Shown one piece after another: positions 55,049 to 63,963 of a DNA stretch of 64,000 bases. Made by a program: the position numbers and the translations under genes. The notes beneath the pieces were generated by a model. It searched no databases. It was not told where the DNA came from and saw only the letters and a program-made list of their open reading frames with translations. Position 1 is the stretch's first letter. Every line of letters starts with the position of its first letter. Source of the DNA: Parahaliea maris (GTDB lineage: Bacteria > Pseudomonadota > Gammaproteobacteria > Pseudomonadales > Halieaceae). The stretch lies in contig NZ_VRZA01000011.1 of assembly GCF_008064665.1 (NCBI RefSeq), positions 26,854 to 90,853 on the forward strand. Direction: 5' to 3'.

Positions 55049-55327
55049 TTAGCGCAGTCCGCCCACCGCAGAGGCGTCTGCGGCCTCGCAGACCCCCTTG
55101 AGGTAGCTCACCACCGCGTCGTGGGCACAGGCGTTACAGGGGGAGGAGTAGTCCGAGCGCCCGCCACCGGCCAGTTGCCCGCAGACTGGGTCGTACTCCA
55201 TGGTGCAGACCTGTGGACGCGGCTCGGGACATTGCCCGGCCAGGGACGCGGGAGGCGGGGGCGGCGGTGGTGCGGCACTACAGGCAACGAACAGGAACAG
55301 TAACGGGAGCAGTGCAGCTCGCGGCAT
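55049..55327 (-). CDS. Kazal-like small lipoprotein
   Basis: 92 residues from ATG 55327. Signal with lipobox VAC (VACSAAPP), a run of seven prolines, then a Cys-rich domain: CTMEYDPVCG, SSPCNACAHD and KGVC. Cys spacing and the YDPVCG motif are those of Kazal-type serine protease inhibitor folds. 15 bp after the symporter's start on the same strand. Bacterial Kazal proteins are rare; the protease target is unknown. Confidence 0.75.
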   Translation of the reverse strand: MPRAALLPLLFLFVACSAAPPPPPPPASLAGQCPEPRPQVCTMEYDPVCGQLAGGGRSDYSSPCNACAHDAVVSYLKGVCEAADASAVGGLR

Positions 55328-55424
55328 TGACGGGCACTCCAAAGGCAGTCAGGGATTCAATGTGCAAGACTACCACCGTAGCGCCCTGAACGCAGCCCGG
55401 GGAGGCCATGGGGTCAAACATGAT

Positions 55425-55919
55425 TCAGCGCAGTTCCCGGGGAAACAGCCGCTCGCTCAGTACGCCGGAGCCGGGCAAATCCGTCCACCCGTCAGTGGAC
55501 AGTTCCAGCCGCAGATAGCCGGCGGTGGGCAGGTTATCCAGCACCGGGGTACCAGTGAGCACATTGGCGAGGTCAGTAAAAGCCGGGTTATGCCCCACCA
55601 GAAACAGGCTGTCGCTGCTGCCGGGGACGCACGACAGCCAGTCCAGCAAGTCCCGATAATCAAAGGTATAGAGGCTTTCCTGAATGTCGTGAGCACAGTT
55701 CGCGAGCTCGGGCCAGCCCTGGCACAGGCCCTCCAGGGTGAGCCGGGCCCTGCGCGCCGGGCTGCAGGACACCGCCATGGGATCCAGGCGGGTGCTCAGC
55801 GCCTGCCCCATGCGCGGTGCGTCACGCTGCCCGCGGCGATTCAGGGGCCGGTCCCTGTCGGCCAGCAGTGGGTCATCCCAGGAGGATTTGGCATGGCGGA
55901 GCAGGTGTAGTGTTTTCAT
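55425..55919 (-). CDS. SixA-like histidine phosphatase
   Basis: 164 residues from ATG 55919. LHLLRHAKSSWDD is the catalytic RHG-like motif with the phosphorylated histidine; SLFLVGHNPAFTDLANVL is the second His-containing motif. Small phosphohistidine phosphatase of the SixA kind, which in E. coli acts on phosphohistidine of HPr/PTS or ArcB. The frame continues to 56072 but without homology. Divergent from the CBS gene. Confidence 0.88.
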   Translation of the reverse strand: MKTLHLLRHAKSSWDDPLLADRDRPLNRRGQRDAPRMGQALSTRLDPMAVSCSPARRARLTLEGLCQGWPELANCAHDIQESLYTFDYRDLLDWLSCVPGSSDSLFLVGHNPAFTDLANVLTGTPVLDNLPTAGYLRLELSTDGWTDLPGSGVLSERLFPRELR

Positions 55920-56129
55920 GGGGCAGCCCCGGCGCAAGGTTTCACGGAAGGTCTGACTGCAGGTCTCAATGTAAGTGTAGCTGGGGTGGAGGATTTCCAC
56001 GACGCTCAGGTCATGCTGCAGCAGGCACCGAACAGCACCGTGTGCCGAAGTGCACCCTGCGCGTTCCAGCATCTATACTTCTGACAGGCAGTCGCCTTTT
56101 CTGGCGGCCCGGCGCACAAGGAGATCGCA

Positions 56130-56531
56130 ATGCTGCAATCCGTTAATCTGCGTGATTACATCCTGGCCAACCCGGTCAGAGTGAAAGCCACCGACAATAT
56201 CTTCGACGCCATGCAGGTCATTATCGACAACAAGATATCCGGCGTCTGTGTAGTGGATGAGCAGAACAACCTGGTCGGCATCCTGTCGGAACTGGACTGC
56301 CTGCGAGCGGCCCTGGGGGCCATCTACAACGAGGGCGCACTGGGGGCTGTAAAGGACTACATGGCGTCGGACAACCTGGTCGTAGCCCACCCCGACGAAG
56401 ACATTGTCGACGTGGCTCAGGACATGCTCATGAAGAACAAGCGCCGCCGGCCGGTGGTGGAAAACGGCAAACTGGTGGGGCAGATCACCTGTCGCCAGCT
56501 GCTCACCGCGGTGCGCAAGTTTCGCGGCTAG
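56130..56531 (+). CDS. Tandem CBS-domain protein
   Basis: 133 residues: two CBS motifs, ILANPVRVKATDNIFDAMQVI and YMASDNLVVAHPDEDIVDVAQDM, with ISGVCVVDEQNNLVGILSELD and KRRRPVVENGKLVGQI as the matching strands. Likely an adenine-nucleotide-binding regulator. AAGGAGATCGCA precedes the ATG. Confidence 0.88.
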   Translation: MLQSVNLRDYILANPVRVKATDNIFDAMQVIIDNKISGVCVVDEQNNLVGILSELDCLRAALGAIYNEGALGAVKDYMASDNLVVAHPDEDIVDVAQDMLMKNKRRRPVVENGKLVGQITCRQLLTAVRKFRG

Positions 56532-56670
56532 CGACGGTGTCCGGGCACCCGCCCTGCCGGGGGCCCTCAGCTCAGCCACAAACCACCTGAAATTTCCAGA
56601 TCGTTTTCGCCGCGAGACTCGCGCATAATGCCGGACGTTGTCTGTCCACAAAGCCCGATCTGAATACTCC

Positions 56671-58995
56671 ATGACTACAGCAATCTACTCGCGCATCGCG
56701 CAGGAACTCGCCGTGGGCGAGCACCAGGTCTCCGCCGCCGTCAGTCTGCTGGACGAAGGCGCCACAGTCCCCTTCATCTCCCGCTACCGGAAGGAAGTCA
56801 CTGGCGGTCTCGACGATACCCAGATGCGCCAGTTGGAGGACCGCCTCCACTACCTGCGCGAAATGGAGGACCGGCGCCAGACGATCCTCGGCTCGATCGA
56901 AGAACAGGGCAAGCTCACGCCTGAGCTGAAAAAGTCCATTCTCGAGGCCGACAGCAAGAACCGGCTGGAAGACCTCTACCTGCCCTACAAGCCCAAGCGC
57001 CGCACCAAGGCGCAGATTGCCCGCGAGGCCGGGCTGGAGCCGCTGGCGGATGCCCTGTTATCCGACCCCACGCTCGACCCGGAGCAGGAAGCCGCTGGCT
57101 ACCTGAACAGCGACGCCGGCGTTGCCGATACCAAGTCTGCGCTGGATGGTGCCCGCCAGATACTCATGGAGCGCTTCGCCGAAGACGCCGACCTGCTGGC
57201 GCGAGTGCGAGACTTTCTCGCCGACAACGTCCAGCTCGCTTCGCGCCTGGTGGATGGCAAGGAACAGGAAGCGGCGAAATTCCGCGACTACTTCGAGCAC
57301 ACCGAAGGCCTCGCCGGCGTCCCCTCCCACCGGGCCCTGGCCATGTTCCGCGGCCGTAACGAAGGCTTTCTGCACCTGAGCCTGGTCATGCACGCCGAGG
57401 AAAAACCCTCGGACGCCCACCCCTGCGAGGCAATGATCGCCGAGCACTGGAAGATTGCTGACCACAGCCGACCGGCTGACCGCTGGCTGCTGGATACCGT
57501 GCGCTGGGCCTGGCGGGTCAAGCTGCTCACCCACCTGCAAACCGACCTGCTGGGCCAGTTGCGCGAACGCGCCGAGAGTGAAGCCATCGAGGTGTTTGCC
57601 AACAACCTCAAGGACCTCCTGCTGGCTGCCCCTGCGGGTGCCAAGGCCACCATCGGCCTGGATCCCGGGTTGCGCACGGGGGTGAAGGTCGCCGTGGTGG
57701 ACGCCACGGGCAAACTGATGGACCACTGCGCCATCTTTCCCAACCCGCCGCAGAATCGCACTGCCGAGTCGGCCGCAAAACTGCTGCAGTTGATCCAGAA
57801 ATACGGGGTGGAGCTGATCGCCATCGGCAATGGTACCGCCAGCCGTGAGACGGACAAATTCGTCGGCGACCTGCTGTGCCAGCACCCGGAGCTGAAAACC
57901 AGCAAGGTCATCGTGAACGAGTCCGGCGCCTCAATCTACTCCGCCTCCGAGTTCGCGGCCCGGGAGTTTCCGGATCTCGACGTCACCATCCGCGGCGCGG
58001 TAAGTATCGCCCGCCGCTTGCAGGACCCGCTGGCGGAACTGGTCAAGATCGAGCCCAAGTCCATCGGGGTCGGCCAGTACCAGCACGATGTCAGCCAGGT
58101 CCAGCTGGCCCGGCAGCTGGATGCCGTGGTGGAGGACTGCGTAAACGCGGTGGGGGTAGACGTCAATACCGCGTCAGTACCCCTGCTCACCCGGGTATCC
58201 GGCCTCAACCAGTCCATTGCCAGCAACATCGTTGCCCTGCGGGACGAGGCGGGCAGCTTCGCCAATCGCAAGGCGCTGTTAAAGGTGGCGCGTTTTGGCG
58301 ACAAGACCTTTGAACAGGCGGCGGGCTTTCTGCGCATCTCCGGCGGAGACAACCCCCTCGATGCCTCCGCTGTGCACCCGGAATCCTACGGTGTGGTGGA
58401 AGCCATCGCCGATCGCCGCCAGCGCGATGTTGCCAGCATCATCGGCGACAGCAGCTTCCTGCGCGGCCTCAAGCCCCAGGATTACACCAGCGACAGTGTC
58501 GGCCTGCCCACCGTGGTGGACATCATTGCCGAGCTGGACAAGCCGGGGCGCGACCCGCGACCGGAATTCCGTATGGCGGTATTCCAGGATGGCGTGGAGA
58601 AAATATCCGACCTGCGCCCCGACATGGTGCTGGAAGGCACAGTCACCAACGTCACCAACTTCGGCGCCTTCGTCGATATCGGCGTCCACCAGGACGGGCT
58701 GGTCCATATCTCTGCCCTGGCCGACAAGTTCGTCAAGGATCCGCGGGACGTGGTGAAGGCAGGCGATATCGTCAAAGTGAAAGTGATGGAGGTGGACGAG
58801 GCTCGCAAGCGCATCGGCCTCAGCATGCGACTCGGCGACAAGGCCAGTGACCGGGCCGGGGACAGACCCTCCGGCCCACGGGGTGATCAGCGCCGCGGCG
58901 GCGGGAAAAGTACTGCGCGCGCTCCACGCAACGAAAAGCCGGCCGCCAACAATGCCTTCGCAGCGGCCTTCGCCAATGCGCGCAAGGGTCGCTGA
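56671..58995 (+). CDS. tex: Tex-family RNA-binding transcription accessory protein
   Basis: 774 residues. N-terminal helical region ([19 protein letters not shown] is diagnostic), YqgF-like RNase H fold ([17 protein letters not shown]), HhH elements ([20 protein letters not shown]) and a C-terminal S1 domain ([28 protein letters not shown]). Tail is Lys/Arg/Gly rich. Homologous to eukaryotic Spt6. ATG 56671 agrees with family starts. Single gene. Confidence 0.96.
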   Translation: MTTAIYSRIAQELAVGEHQVSAAVSLLDEGATVPFISRYRKEVTGGLDDTQMRQLEDRLHYLREMEDRRQTILGSIEEQGKLTPELKKSILEADSKNRLEDLYLPYKPKRRTKAQIAREAGLEPLADALLSDPTLDPEQEAAGYLNSDAGVADTKSALDGARQILMERFAEDADLLARVRDFLADNVQLASRLVDGKEQEAAKFRDYFEHTEGLAGVPSHRALAMFRGRNEGFLHLSLVMHAEEKPSDAHPCEAMIAEHWKIADHSRPADRWLLDTVRWAWRVKLLTHLQTDLLGQLRERAESEAIEVFANNLKDLLLAAPAGAKATIGLDPGLRTGVKVAVVDATGKLMDHCAIFPNPPQNRTAESAAKLLQLIQKYGVELIAIGNGTASRETDKFVGDLLCQHPELKTSKVIVNESGASIYSASEFAAREFPDLDVTIRGAVSIARRLQDPLAELVKIEPKSIGVGQYQHDVSQVQLARQLDAVVEDCVNAVGVDVNTASVPLLTRVSGLNQSIASNIVALRDEAGSFANRKALLKVARFGDKTFEQAAGFLRISGGDNPLDASAVHPESYGVVEAIADRRQRDVASIIGDSSFLRGLKPQDYTSDSVGLPTVVDIIAELDKPGRDPRPEFRMAVFQDGVEKISDLRPDMVLEGTVTNVTNFGAFVDIGVHQDGLVHISALADKFVKDPRDVVKAGDIVKVKVMEVDEARKRIGLSMRLGDKASDRAGDRPSGPRGDQRRGGGKSTARAPRNEKPAANNAFAAAFANARKGR

Positions 58996-59028
58996 AACTC
59001 GTCTACGGGGGCAGCGGCGCCATCGGCC

Positions 59029-60258
59029 CTAGAGCTGGATGCCGGCCATGTCAATGCCGTAAGCCTCGGGCTCCAGGCTTCCGACGATTGCCAGGTTCGG
59101 TCCGCTACCAGCCTGGCTTTCCGTGACGAGATCGATGAGTCTGGGACTGGCAAGGGGCTGCTTGTCCTCGCCAAGCAGGACCATGACCTGGGGCCGCAGG
59201 CGGCGGGAGCGGTACTCCGAGACCACAACCGCCACTTCCCCCGAAGACAACTCCACCAGTGAGCCAGCCGGGTAGATGCCCACGGCCTGAATAAATTCCT
59301 CCACCAGCTCAGCCTGAAAGTCGACATCCCGCCACTCGTAAAGCTTCTTGATCGCCTCGGCGGGCGAGGTGGCACGAGCGTAACTTCGATGGCTGGTTAT
59401 GGCGTCATAGCAATCGACGATGGCCGCGATCCGGGCGAAGATGGGGATGTCATCGCCTCTCAGACCCTCGGGATAGCCCGAGCCATTGTGCCGCTCGTGG
59501 TGGTAGGCGACCATGTCCAGCACGTCGCTGTTCATCAGGCCCGTCTCGCGGATCATCTCCAACCCGAGCTGGACATGCTCCCGCACCCGCTGGAATTCCT
59601 CGTCGCTCAGTGGACGGTCGGCACGCAGCAACTCAGGGTCTACACGCAGTTTACCCACATCGAACAGCACGCCGCCGATGGCCAGCGAACGCAGATCAGA
59701 CCTTGGCAGCCCCAGCTGGCGACCGAGGGCTACCGCCCAGATCGAGGCACCGAGGGAGTGCTGGTAAGTGTACTGGTCCTGTTGCTTGATGCGCGCCAGC
59801 CAGATGCAGGCGTCGGGATTGCGGGAGATGCTGTCGATCATCGGCTCGACGGCTTTGCGCACCCGCAGTACATCGAGTGCACCGCCCCGTGAAACGTTTT
59901 CGAAAACGGTTTCAATGCCTTCGGAGATATCCTGTACCGCCGCCCGGGCCCGGGGAAATTCCTCGCTCCAATCGGCCTTGTCTTCGTAGGCTTTCAGACG
60001 ACGGCCACCGAACAGTTCCTGGGGGGCGCGCCGCGGGCGGCTGACAGTACGCCGTGGGGCAAGCTTCTCCCCCTTGGCGCTTTTCTGATAGTCGACGTAA
60101 ACATACTGGCAGAATTCGCGCAGCTTGCGGATATCCTCGGAGGACTCAATCTGGAAGCCCTGCAGGAAAAAGGGCGTTTCCAGCCAGGGCCTGTCCAGGG
60201 AGGAGATATACATCCCGACTTCCAGGTCGACTGTATAGACTTTTTCGATGTTGATCAT
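59029..60258 (-). CDS. HD-GYP domain protein with DUF3391 N-terminus
   Basis: 409 residues from ATG 60258. The N-terminal DUF3391 domain (YTVDLEVGMYISSLDRPWLETPF) precedes an HD-GYP domain: LGASIWAVALGRQLGL, VLFDVGKLRVDPELL, DMVAYHHERHNGSGYPEGL and DCYDAITSHRSYA. The HD pair, normally HDIGK, reads FDVGK, so one metal-ligand histidine is missing while the HHERxxGxGYP loop and D(C)YD are intact. May be a degenerate phosphodiesterase or a cyclic-di-GMP receptor. Convergent with tex. Confidence 0.88.
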   Translation of the reverse strand: MINIEKVYTVDLEVGMYISSLDRPWLETPFFLQGFQIESSEDIRKLREFCQYVYVDYQKSAKGEKLAPRRTVSRPRRAPQELFGGRRLKAYEDKADWSEEFPRARAAVQDISEGIETVFENVSRGGALDVLRVRKAVEPMIDSISRNPDACIWLARIKQQDQYTYQHSLGASIWAVALGRQLGLPRSDLRSLAIGGVLFDVGKLRVDPELLRADRPLSDEEFQRVREHVQLGLEMIRETGLMNSDVLDMVAYHHERHNGSGYPEGLRGDDIPIFARIAAIVDCYDAITSHRSYARATSPAEAIKKLYEWRDVDFQAELVEEFIQAVGIYPAGSLVELSSGEVAVVVSEYRSRRLRPQVMVLLGEDKQPLASPRLIDLVTESQAGSGPNLAIVGSLEPEAYGIDMAGIQL

Positions 60259-60382
60259 ACCGCTTGGCAATCCGGCCGGTGCTCGCATCACCCAAGCATA
60301 GCGCGCAGCGCTACCCCACCCGCTGATCGAATGGTCGCAGTGTGATCAGGTTCACAGAGCGGGGCCCGCCAGGCCCGCCGGT

Positions 60383-62251
60383 TCAGAGGGTAGGCGCCAC
60401 TTCCCGGATGCGTCGCCAGGCACGCAGTGCAGTGGCAAAACCGGCCGCACGGGTCTGAATTACCTGGACAATCGCAGACTCGTCAACGTCGTCGGGCACG
60501 TCAGGAATATCCGCCAACGCAGCCGGCTGCTGCAAAGCGGCAACACAGGCTCTGGCGTTGTTCTCCAGATAGCCTTTCCAGTTGGCATCCAGAGTACCTG
60601 TATCGGCGAGTCGGTCGTTGAGCGTCTGTAACGCAAACCCCTGGGCCCGCGTCAGCAGGGCGCGATATCGGGCAACAAGGCCCGAGGGCGATAGCTGGGC
60701 CAGTGTGTCGAGGCGTGCGGCCAGCAAATCCATGCGGGTGTCGTAGTCAACGCTGGCATCGAAAGGCTTGAACTCACCAAGCCAGGAACCCAGCAACTGC
60801 AGCCCGCCCTTTGGTACCACACTGTCCCCCTGCGGATTACCTGCACGGTTCTCTACGGGCAGGTGCGGGACCGACCAGGCGTACTCCAGGACCACGGAGT
60901 CCGGAATCAGGAAGTCGAGCATGATCCCGAATAACTGGTCTTCACCCCGCAACGCGGGGAAGTAGGGCGGCAATTCCGCGCGATTGTCGAGGCCGGTTAC
61001 CTGTGACATCACGGCCCGCTTGGTCACGGTATTACGCGGCTGACCTACCCAACACTGCCGTGTAGTCAACGCGGTGTGCAAGCCACCTTCCGAGGCGAGC
61101 ATCGAACGGACATTGTCCGACCCTAGATTGGGTAGCCAGGCATTATTGGTCGTGCCCGGATCGCCGACAGCGCCAGATTGAGTGACCAGAACGCTTGATT
61201 CGGCGTGGAGGTCGCGAAACAGCGACAGACTGGCGCCGGCGAGTTGCCCCGGCTGCAGCCCTTCGCTACCGAACTCGGCTAACGCCTGAGCCAGGGATTG
61301 ACCCAGGCAACGCCCGTGCCCGGCGAGGGGGTCAAAGTCCAGCGGCTGCCACTGACGTTGCCAGCCTGTCATGTCCTGGTAGAACTCGGCACTGCGCATC
61401 CCGTCGGCTACCACCGGGGCATTCTCCGTACCCGGACGTGCGACCGCCATGGCCAGGACGTCGTCATCCAGGATCACCGCGCGCTCGCCAACGGACAGCA
61501 GGAGGCACAGGTTGCGGGATCTGCCGTAAGTTTTCTGCCCGCCCCACTCCTCCCGGGAAAACAGAAAACGAACCGCAGGCTCATCCTCAGGCAATGCCGC
61601 ACAGAGCTTTGTAATCAGGTCAGCCTGTTCTTCCGGGCCGATGTAGGCGAGCGTGCTGGGACTGACAAGATTGAACTGCTCGACGGCTTCGCGGTTGTGC
61701 CGGGCATTTTCCGCCTGGCGTGAATCATCGATCAGGTAGAGCTGTTTCTGCTGTGCCAGCTTGCCGTTGTGTAACAGGGACTCCAGTAGTCGGGCGACGG
61801 CTGCCGGTCGGTCACAGGTGATAATAAAGGACTTGGTGCGATCGACAGCGTTCGTACTCACACTTTGATTAACCCGCTCGCAAATGCTGCCGGCGGATAT
61901 CATCAGGCCGGAATCCTTTACCAGCCCAAGTACCCTGAGCGCATCGTTGACGTTGCCGCCAAGTTGCGGAAAGAGCGCGGTCAGCCGCTGGGCATGCTCA
62001 CCCAGCGTCCTGAACTCGAGGCAATGCTGCAGGACCATCGCCACTTGTGGCTGGCTCAATAATTGAGCCCCGGTGTGCTTGCCCACCAACAGTGTGCCTC
62101 CGGCAACACTGAGCGATTCAAAGTCGTCTACTGCGTACAACATCTGATCGGCCTCCTGCCGCACGGGCTGGGCAGGCGCACCTTCCGTGCGCGACTGGGG
62201 CGCACCGGTATTCATCTGAAAGGAATAGGAGACTTTGGGTTCGTCACTCAT
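60383..62251 (-). CDS. GT-A-like protein of unknown role with N-terminal winged-helix-like domain
   Basis: 622 residues, no signal or membrane segment. Residues 36-120 form a small helical/beta unit (FESLSVAGGTLLVGKH) that could be a PqqD-like docking or winged-helix domain. From 140 on it has a glycosyltransferase GT-A flavour: SFIITCDRPAAVARLLESLL, LYLIDDSRQ and DDDV at 262-265 for metal binding. The C-terminal half (LLGSWLGEFKPFDAS and on) is helical. Not a named family. 76 bp from the exported 320-residue gene, same strand. Might glycosylate a peptide, protein or lipid. Confidence 0.6.
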   Translation of the reverse strand: MSDEPKVSYSFQMNTGAPQSRTEGAPAQPVRQEADQMLYAVDDFESLSVAGGTLLVGKHTGAQLLSQPQVAMVLQHCLEFRTLGEHAQRLTALFPQLGGNVNDALRVLGLVKDSGLMISAGSICERVNQSVSTNAVDRTKSFIITCDRPAAVARLLESLLHNGKLAQQKQLYLIDDSRQAENARHNREAVEQFNLVSPSTLAYIGPEEQADLITKLCAALPEDEPAVRFLFSREEWGGQKTYGRSRNLCLLLSVGERAVILDDDVLAMAVARPGTENAPVVADGMRSAEFYQDMTGWQRQWQPLDFDPLAGHGRCLGQSLAQALAEFGSEGLQPGQLAGASLSLFRDLHAESSVLVTQSGAVGDPGTTNNAWLPNLGSDNVRSMLASEGGLHTALTTRQCWVGQPRNTVTKRAVMSQVTGLDNRAELPPYFPALRGEDQLFGIMLDFLIPDSVVLEYAWSVPHLPVENRAGNPQGDSVVPKGGLQLLGSWLGEFKPFDASVDYDTRMDLLAARLDTLAQLSPSGLVARYRALLTRAQGFALQTLNDRLADTGTLDANWKGYLENNARACVAALQQPAALADIPDVPDDVDESAIVQVIQTRAAGFATALRAWRRIREVAPTL

Positions 62252-62327
62252 GGTGATTACTCACTGTTGTGCCGCAAAAAAGCGGGGATTCTAGGGAGTT
62301 ATAGCAGGACTGTAAACGCGACGCCGC

Positions 62328-63290
62328 CTAGAGGGCCACTTCCAGCCGATAGTCCGCCGCCTTCAGGGTTAACTGAAAACCATCTTCTGTGTCAGCGACG
62401 GTGTTGCGAAGCCAGCCCTGTGTCGCCTTGAACAGTGGACCGTTAGCCGCCAACACGGGCAGCCGCAGTAGCAGGACATCGCCCGCTGAATTCAACCGTA
62501 CCGAGTGGCCGGTCTGGCCTATCCGGCGCTGGATGTCGAGCCTCGCCCACTCGATACTGACCCCGCGCCATATCTTCCATCGTAACTCTTCCGCCAGGGA
62601 TGCCAGTTCGGAGTACAACTGCTCACACAGTGACCGCGCCCTCCGGGGCTCATTGTGTCGAGTGAACACCAAGCTGATCCCCTGGTACTGGCAGTTCATT
62701 CCGTCCTGGTTGAAGGACCATTGTATTTGCACAGGGACAGGCGGTGGAGGTGCGGGGGCATCAGTCACCAGAGGCGTGGGAAGTAAGTCCTCACAATCCG
62801 CTGAGCGGCAAAAAGTATTTAGCACCTGCTGTTCGTAAGCTGCCTGTTGGTCGCCACGTGGATGGCTCAGCATAACCCGGTGCTCACCGGCTACCACCAT
62901 GGCCGCCTCGCCACCTACCCCGGAAAACAGCCTGACAACTTCACCAGCGGTAACGCTGTTCCTGGCCGCCAGCAAAAGCTGGGTGTAACTCTCGACAGAC
63001 AGTGCCCAGGAACGGCGATCCTTCCCATCTTCCTCATCCTCCGCCTCGCGCAACGCGAGGTCCGCTTCGGCGTAGTAAACCTCGACCAGTGCCTCCAGGG
63101 CTGAATTCGCGAACACACGCTGCTGTTCCTGGTCGGCGCTCTGTAGAGCGCGAACGATTCGGGTATAGCGACTTGCTGCTGGAATGCCTTCGTTCCCGGG
63201 TTCTGGTAGCGGTGTAGCGCTGAGTTGCGGTACCAGAAGGATCAGGAACGCTATCAGCGCTGGAAATCTTGTTGTGGCGGGAGTTGGCAT
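62328..63290 (-). CDS. Hypothetical secreted protein
   Basis: 320 residues, signal peptide (FPALIAFLILLVPQLSA-TP), helical first half (LVEVYYAEADLALREAEDEEDG) and a Pro-rich hinge at 175-185 (APAPPPPVPV), then a beta-rich second half (VQIQWSFNQDGMNCQYQGIS onward). Three cysteines in the middle (FCRSADC, MNC). Not recognised. Probably in one unit with the GT-A-like gene downstream. Confidence 0.65.
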   Translation of the reverse strand: MPTPATTRFPALIAFLILLVPQLSATPLPEPGNEGIPAASRYTRIVRALQSADQEQQRVFANSALEALVEVYYAEADLALREAEDEEDGKDRRSWALSVESYTQLLLAARNSVTAGEVVRLFSGVGGEAAMVVAGEHRVMLSHPRGDQQAAYEQQVLNTFCRSADCEDLLPTPLVTDAPAPPPPVPVQIQWSFNQDGMNCQYQGISLVFTRHNEPRRARSLCEQLYSELASLAEELRWKIWRGVSIEWARLDIQRRIGQTGHSVRLNSAGDVLLLRLPVLAANGPLFKATQGWLRNTVADTEDGFQLTLKAADYRLEVAL

Positions 63291-63326
63291 GCCTGCGGTC
63301 CGGGAAGTGAGAGGAGATTATAGCGT

Positions 63327-63348
63327 GGGGGGGTGGGAGGGGGGGGTG
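63327..63348 (+). promoter_or_regulatory. G-tract (G-quadruplex-forming potential) upstream of the secreted protein gene
   Basis: G7 T G3 A G8 T G2 on the plus strand, 37-58 bp from the start of the minus-strand gene at 63290. The tracts satisfy a four-run intramolecular quadruplex pattern. It lies on the template strand for that gene. Confidence 0.45.
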
Positions 63349-63371
63349 GAGACAGTGGGCAGGTTCGAGTG

Positions 63372-63523
63372 GCAGCCCTTCGGGCTGCAGAGCCCACCCC
63401 GCTGTATCGGGTGTGACCTACTTTAAGTAGCGAGCGGTGCTCGCTATCCCTTCGGGACGCCTTCGGCGCTTAAAGCCCGTTCCTGCGGAACAGGGCTTTG
63501 CACATGGCGGCCCTCCGGGCCGC
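63372..63523. repeat. Array of six perfect hairpins, four forming a four-way junction
   Basis: GCAGCCC/TTC/GGGCTGC at 63372-63388. CTTTAAG 63421-63427 pairs with CTTAAAG 63469-63475; between them are three back-to-back hairpins with no unpaired bases: TAGCGAGC/GGT/GCTCGCTA, TCCC/TTC/GGGA and CGCC/TTC/GGCG. AAAGCCCGTTCC/TGC/GGAAC(A)GGGCTTT follows at 63472-63499 and shares AAAG with the outer stem. GCGGCCC/TCC/GGGCCGC ends the run at 63507-63523. Nearly all loops are three bases. It lies just past the rRNA operon terminator; no protein-coding potential. Confidence 0.85.
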
Positions 63524-63561
63524 GTCAGGGCGGGAGAGAAGATCAACGCATCCTAAAAAAC

Positions 63562-63592
63562 AAAACCCCCGCAGCGGCGCTGCGGGGGTTTT
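63562..63592 (-). terminator. Rho-independent terminator of the rRNA operon
   Basis: Arms AAAACCCCCGCAGC (63562-63575) and GCTGCGGGGGTTTT (63579-63592) with a 3-base loop; read on the minus strand the stem is followed by TTTTGTTTTTTA. Bidirectional shape, 12 bp below the 5S end. Confidence 0.9.
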
Positions 63593-63603
63593 CTTTTTTA
63601 GAA

Positions 63604-63721
63604 GCCTGGCGATGACCTACTCTCACATGGGGAAACCCCACACTACCATCGGCGATGCATCGTTTCACTACTGAGTTCGGGATGGGGTCAGGTGGTTCCA
63701 ATGCTCTATTGTCGCCAGGCA
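63604..63721 (-). rRNA. rrf: 5S ribosomal RNA
   Basis: About 118 bp; the reverse strand reads TTGCCTGGCGACAATAGAGC at the 5' end, contains CCACCTGACCCCATCCCGAA and CGATGGTAGTGTGGGGTTTC, and ends GAGAGTAGGTCATCGCCAGGC, the standard 5S pattern with complementary ends. Confidence 0.96.
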
Positions 63722-63963
63722 AACTGGCATGCCTCCGGTCTCAATCTCAACAACCGGCAGCACTGACCTCCATGGATGGAGGAAATGCTGGAAATCGTCT
63801 GGAACGATTTCAGTGCAAATAAGGCGGTAAATCAAGCTTGTGAAGTTGAGTCGCTCTTTCTGCTAATGCTTTCGCACCGGCATTTAACACTGGACTTAAT
63901 CACAACATCCTGCGAAGTCTGCAACGTGTGCCTCTTACTGCGCACACCAAACAACTTGGATTA

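Noticed and set aside
63722..63963. tRNA gene in the 23S-5S spacer
   Set aside because: No cloverleaf or T-loop GTTCRANNC sequence; only short stems likely used for processing.
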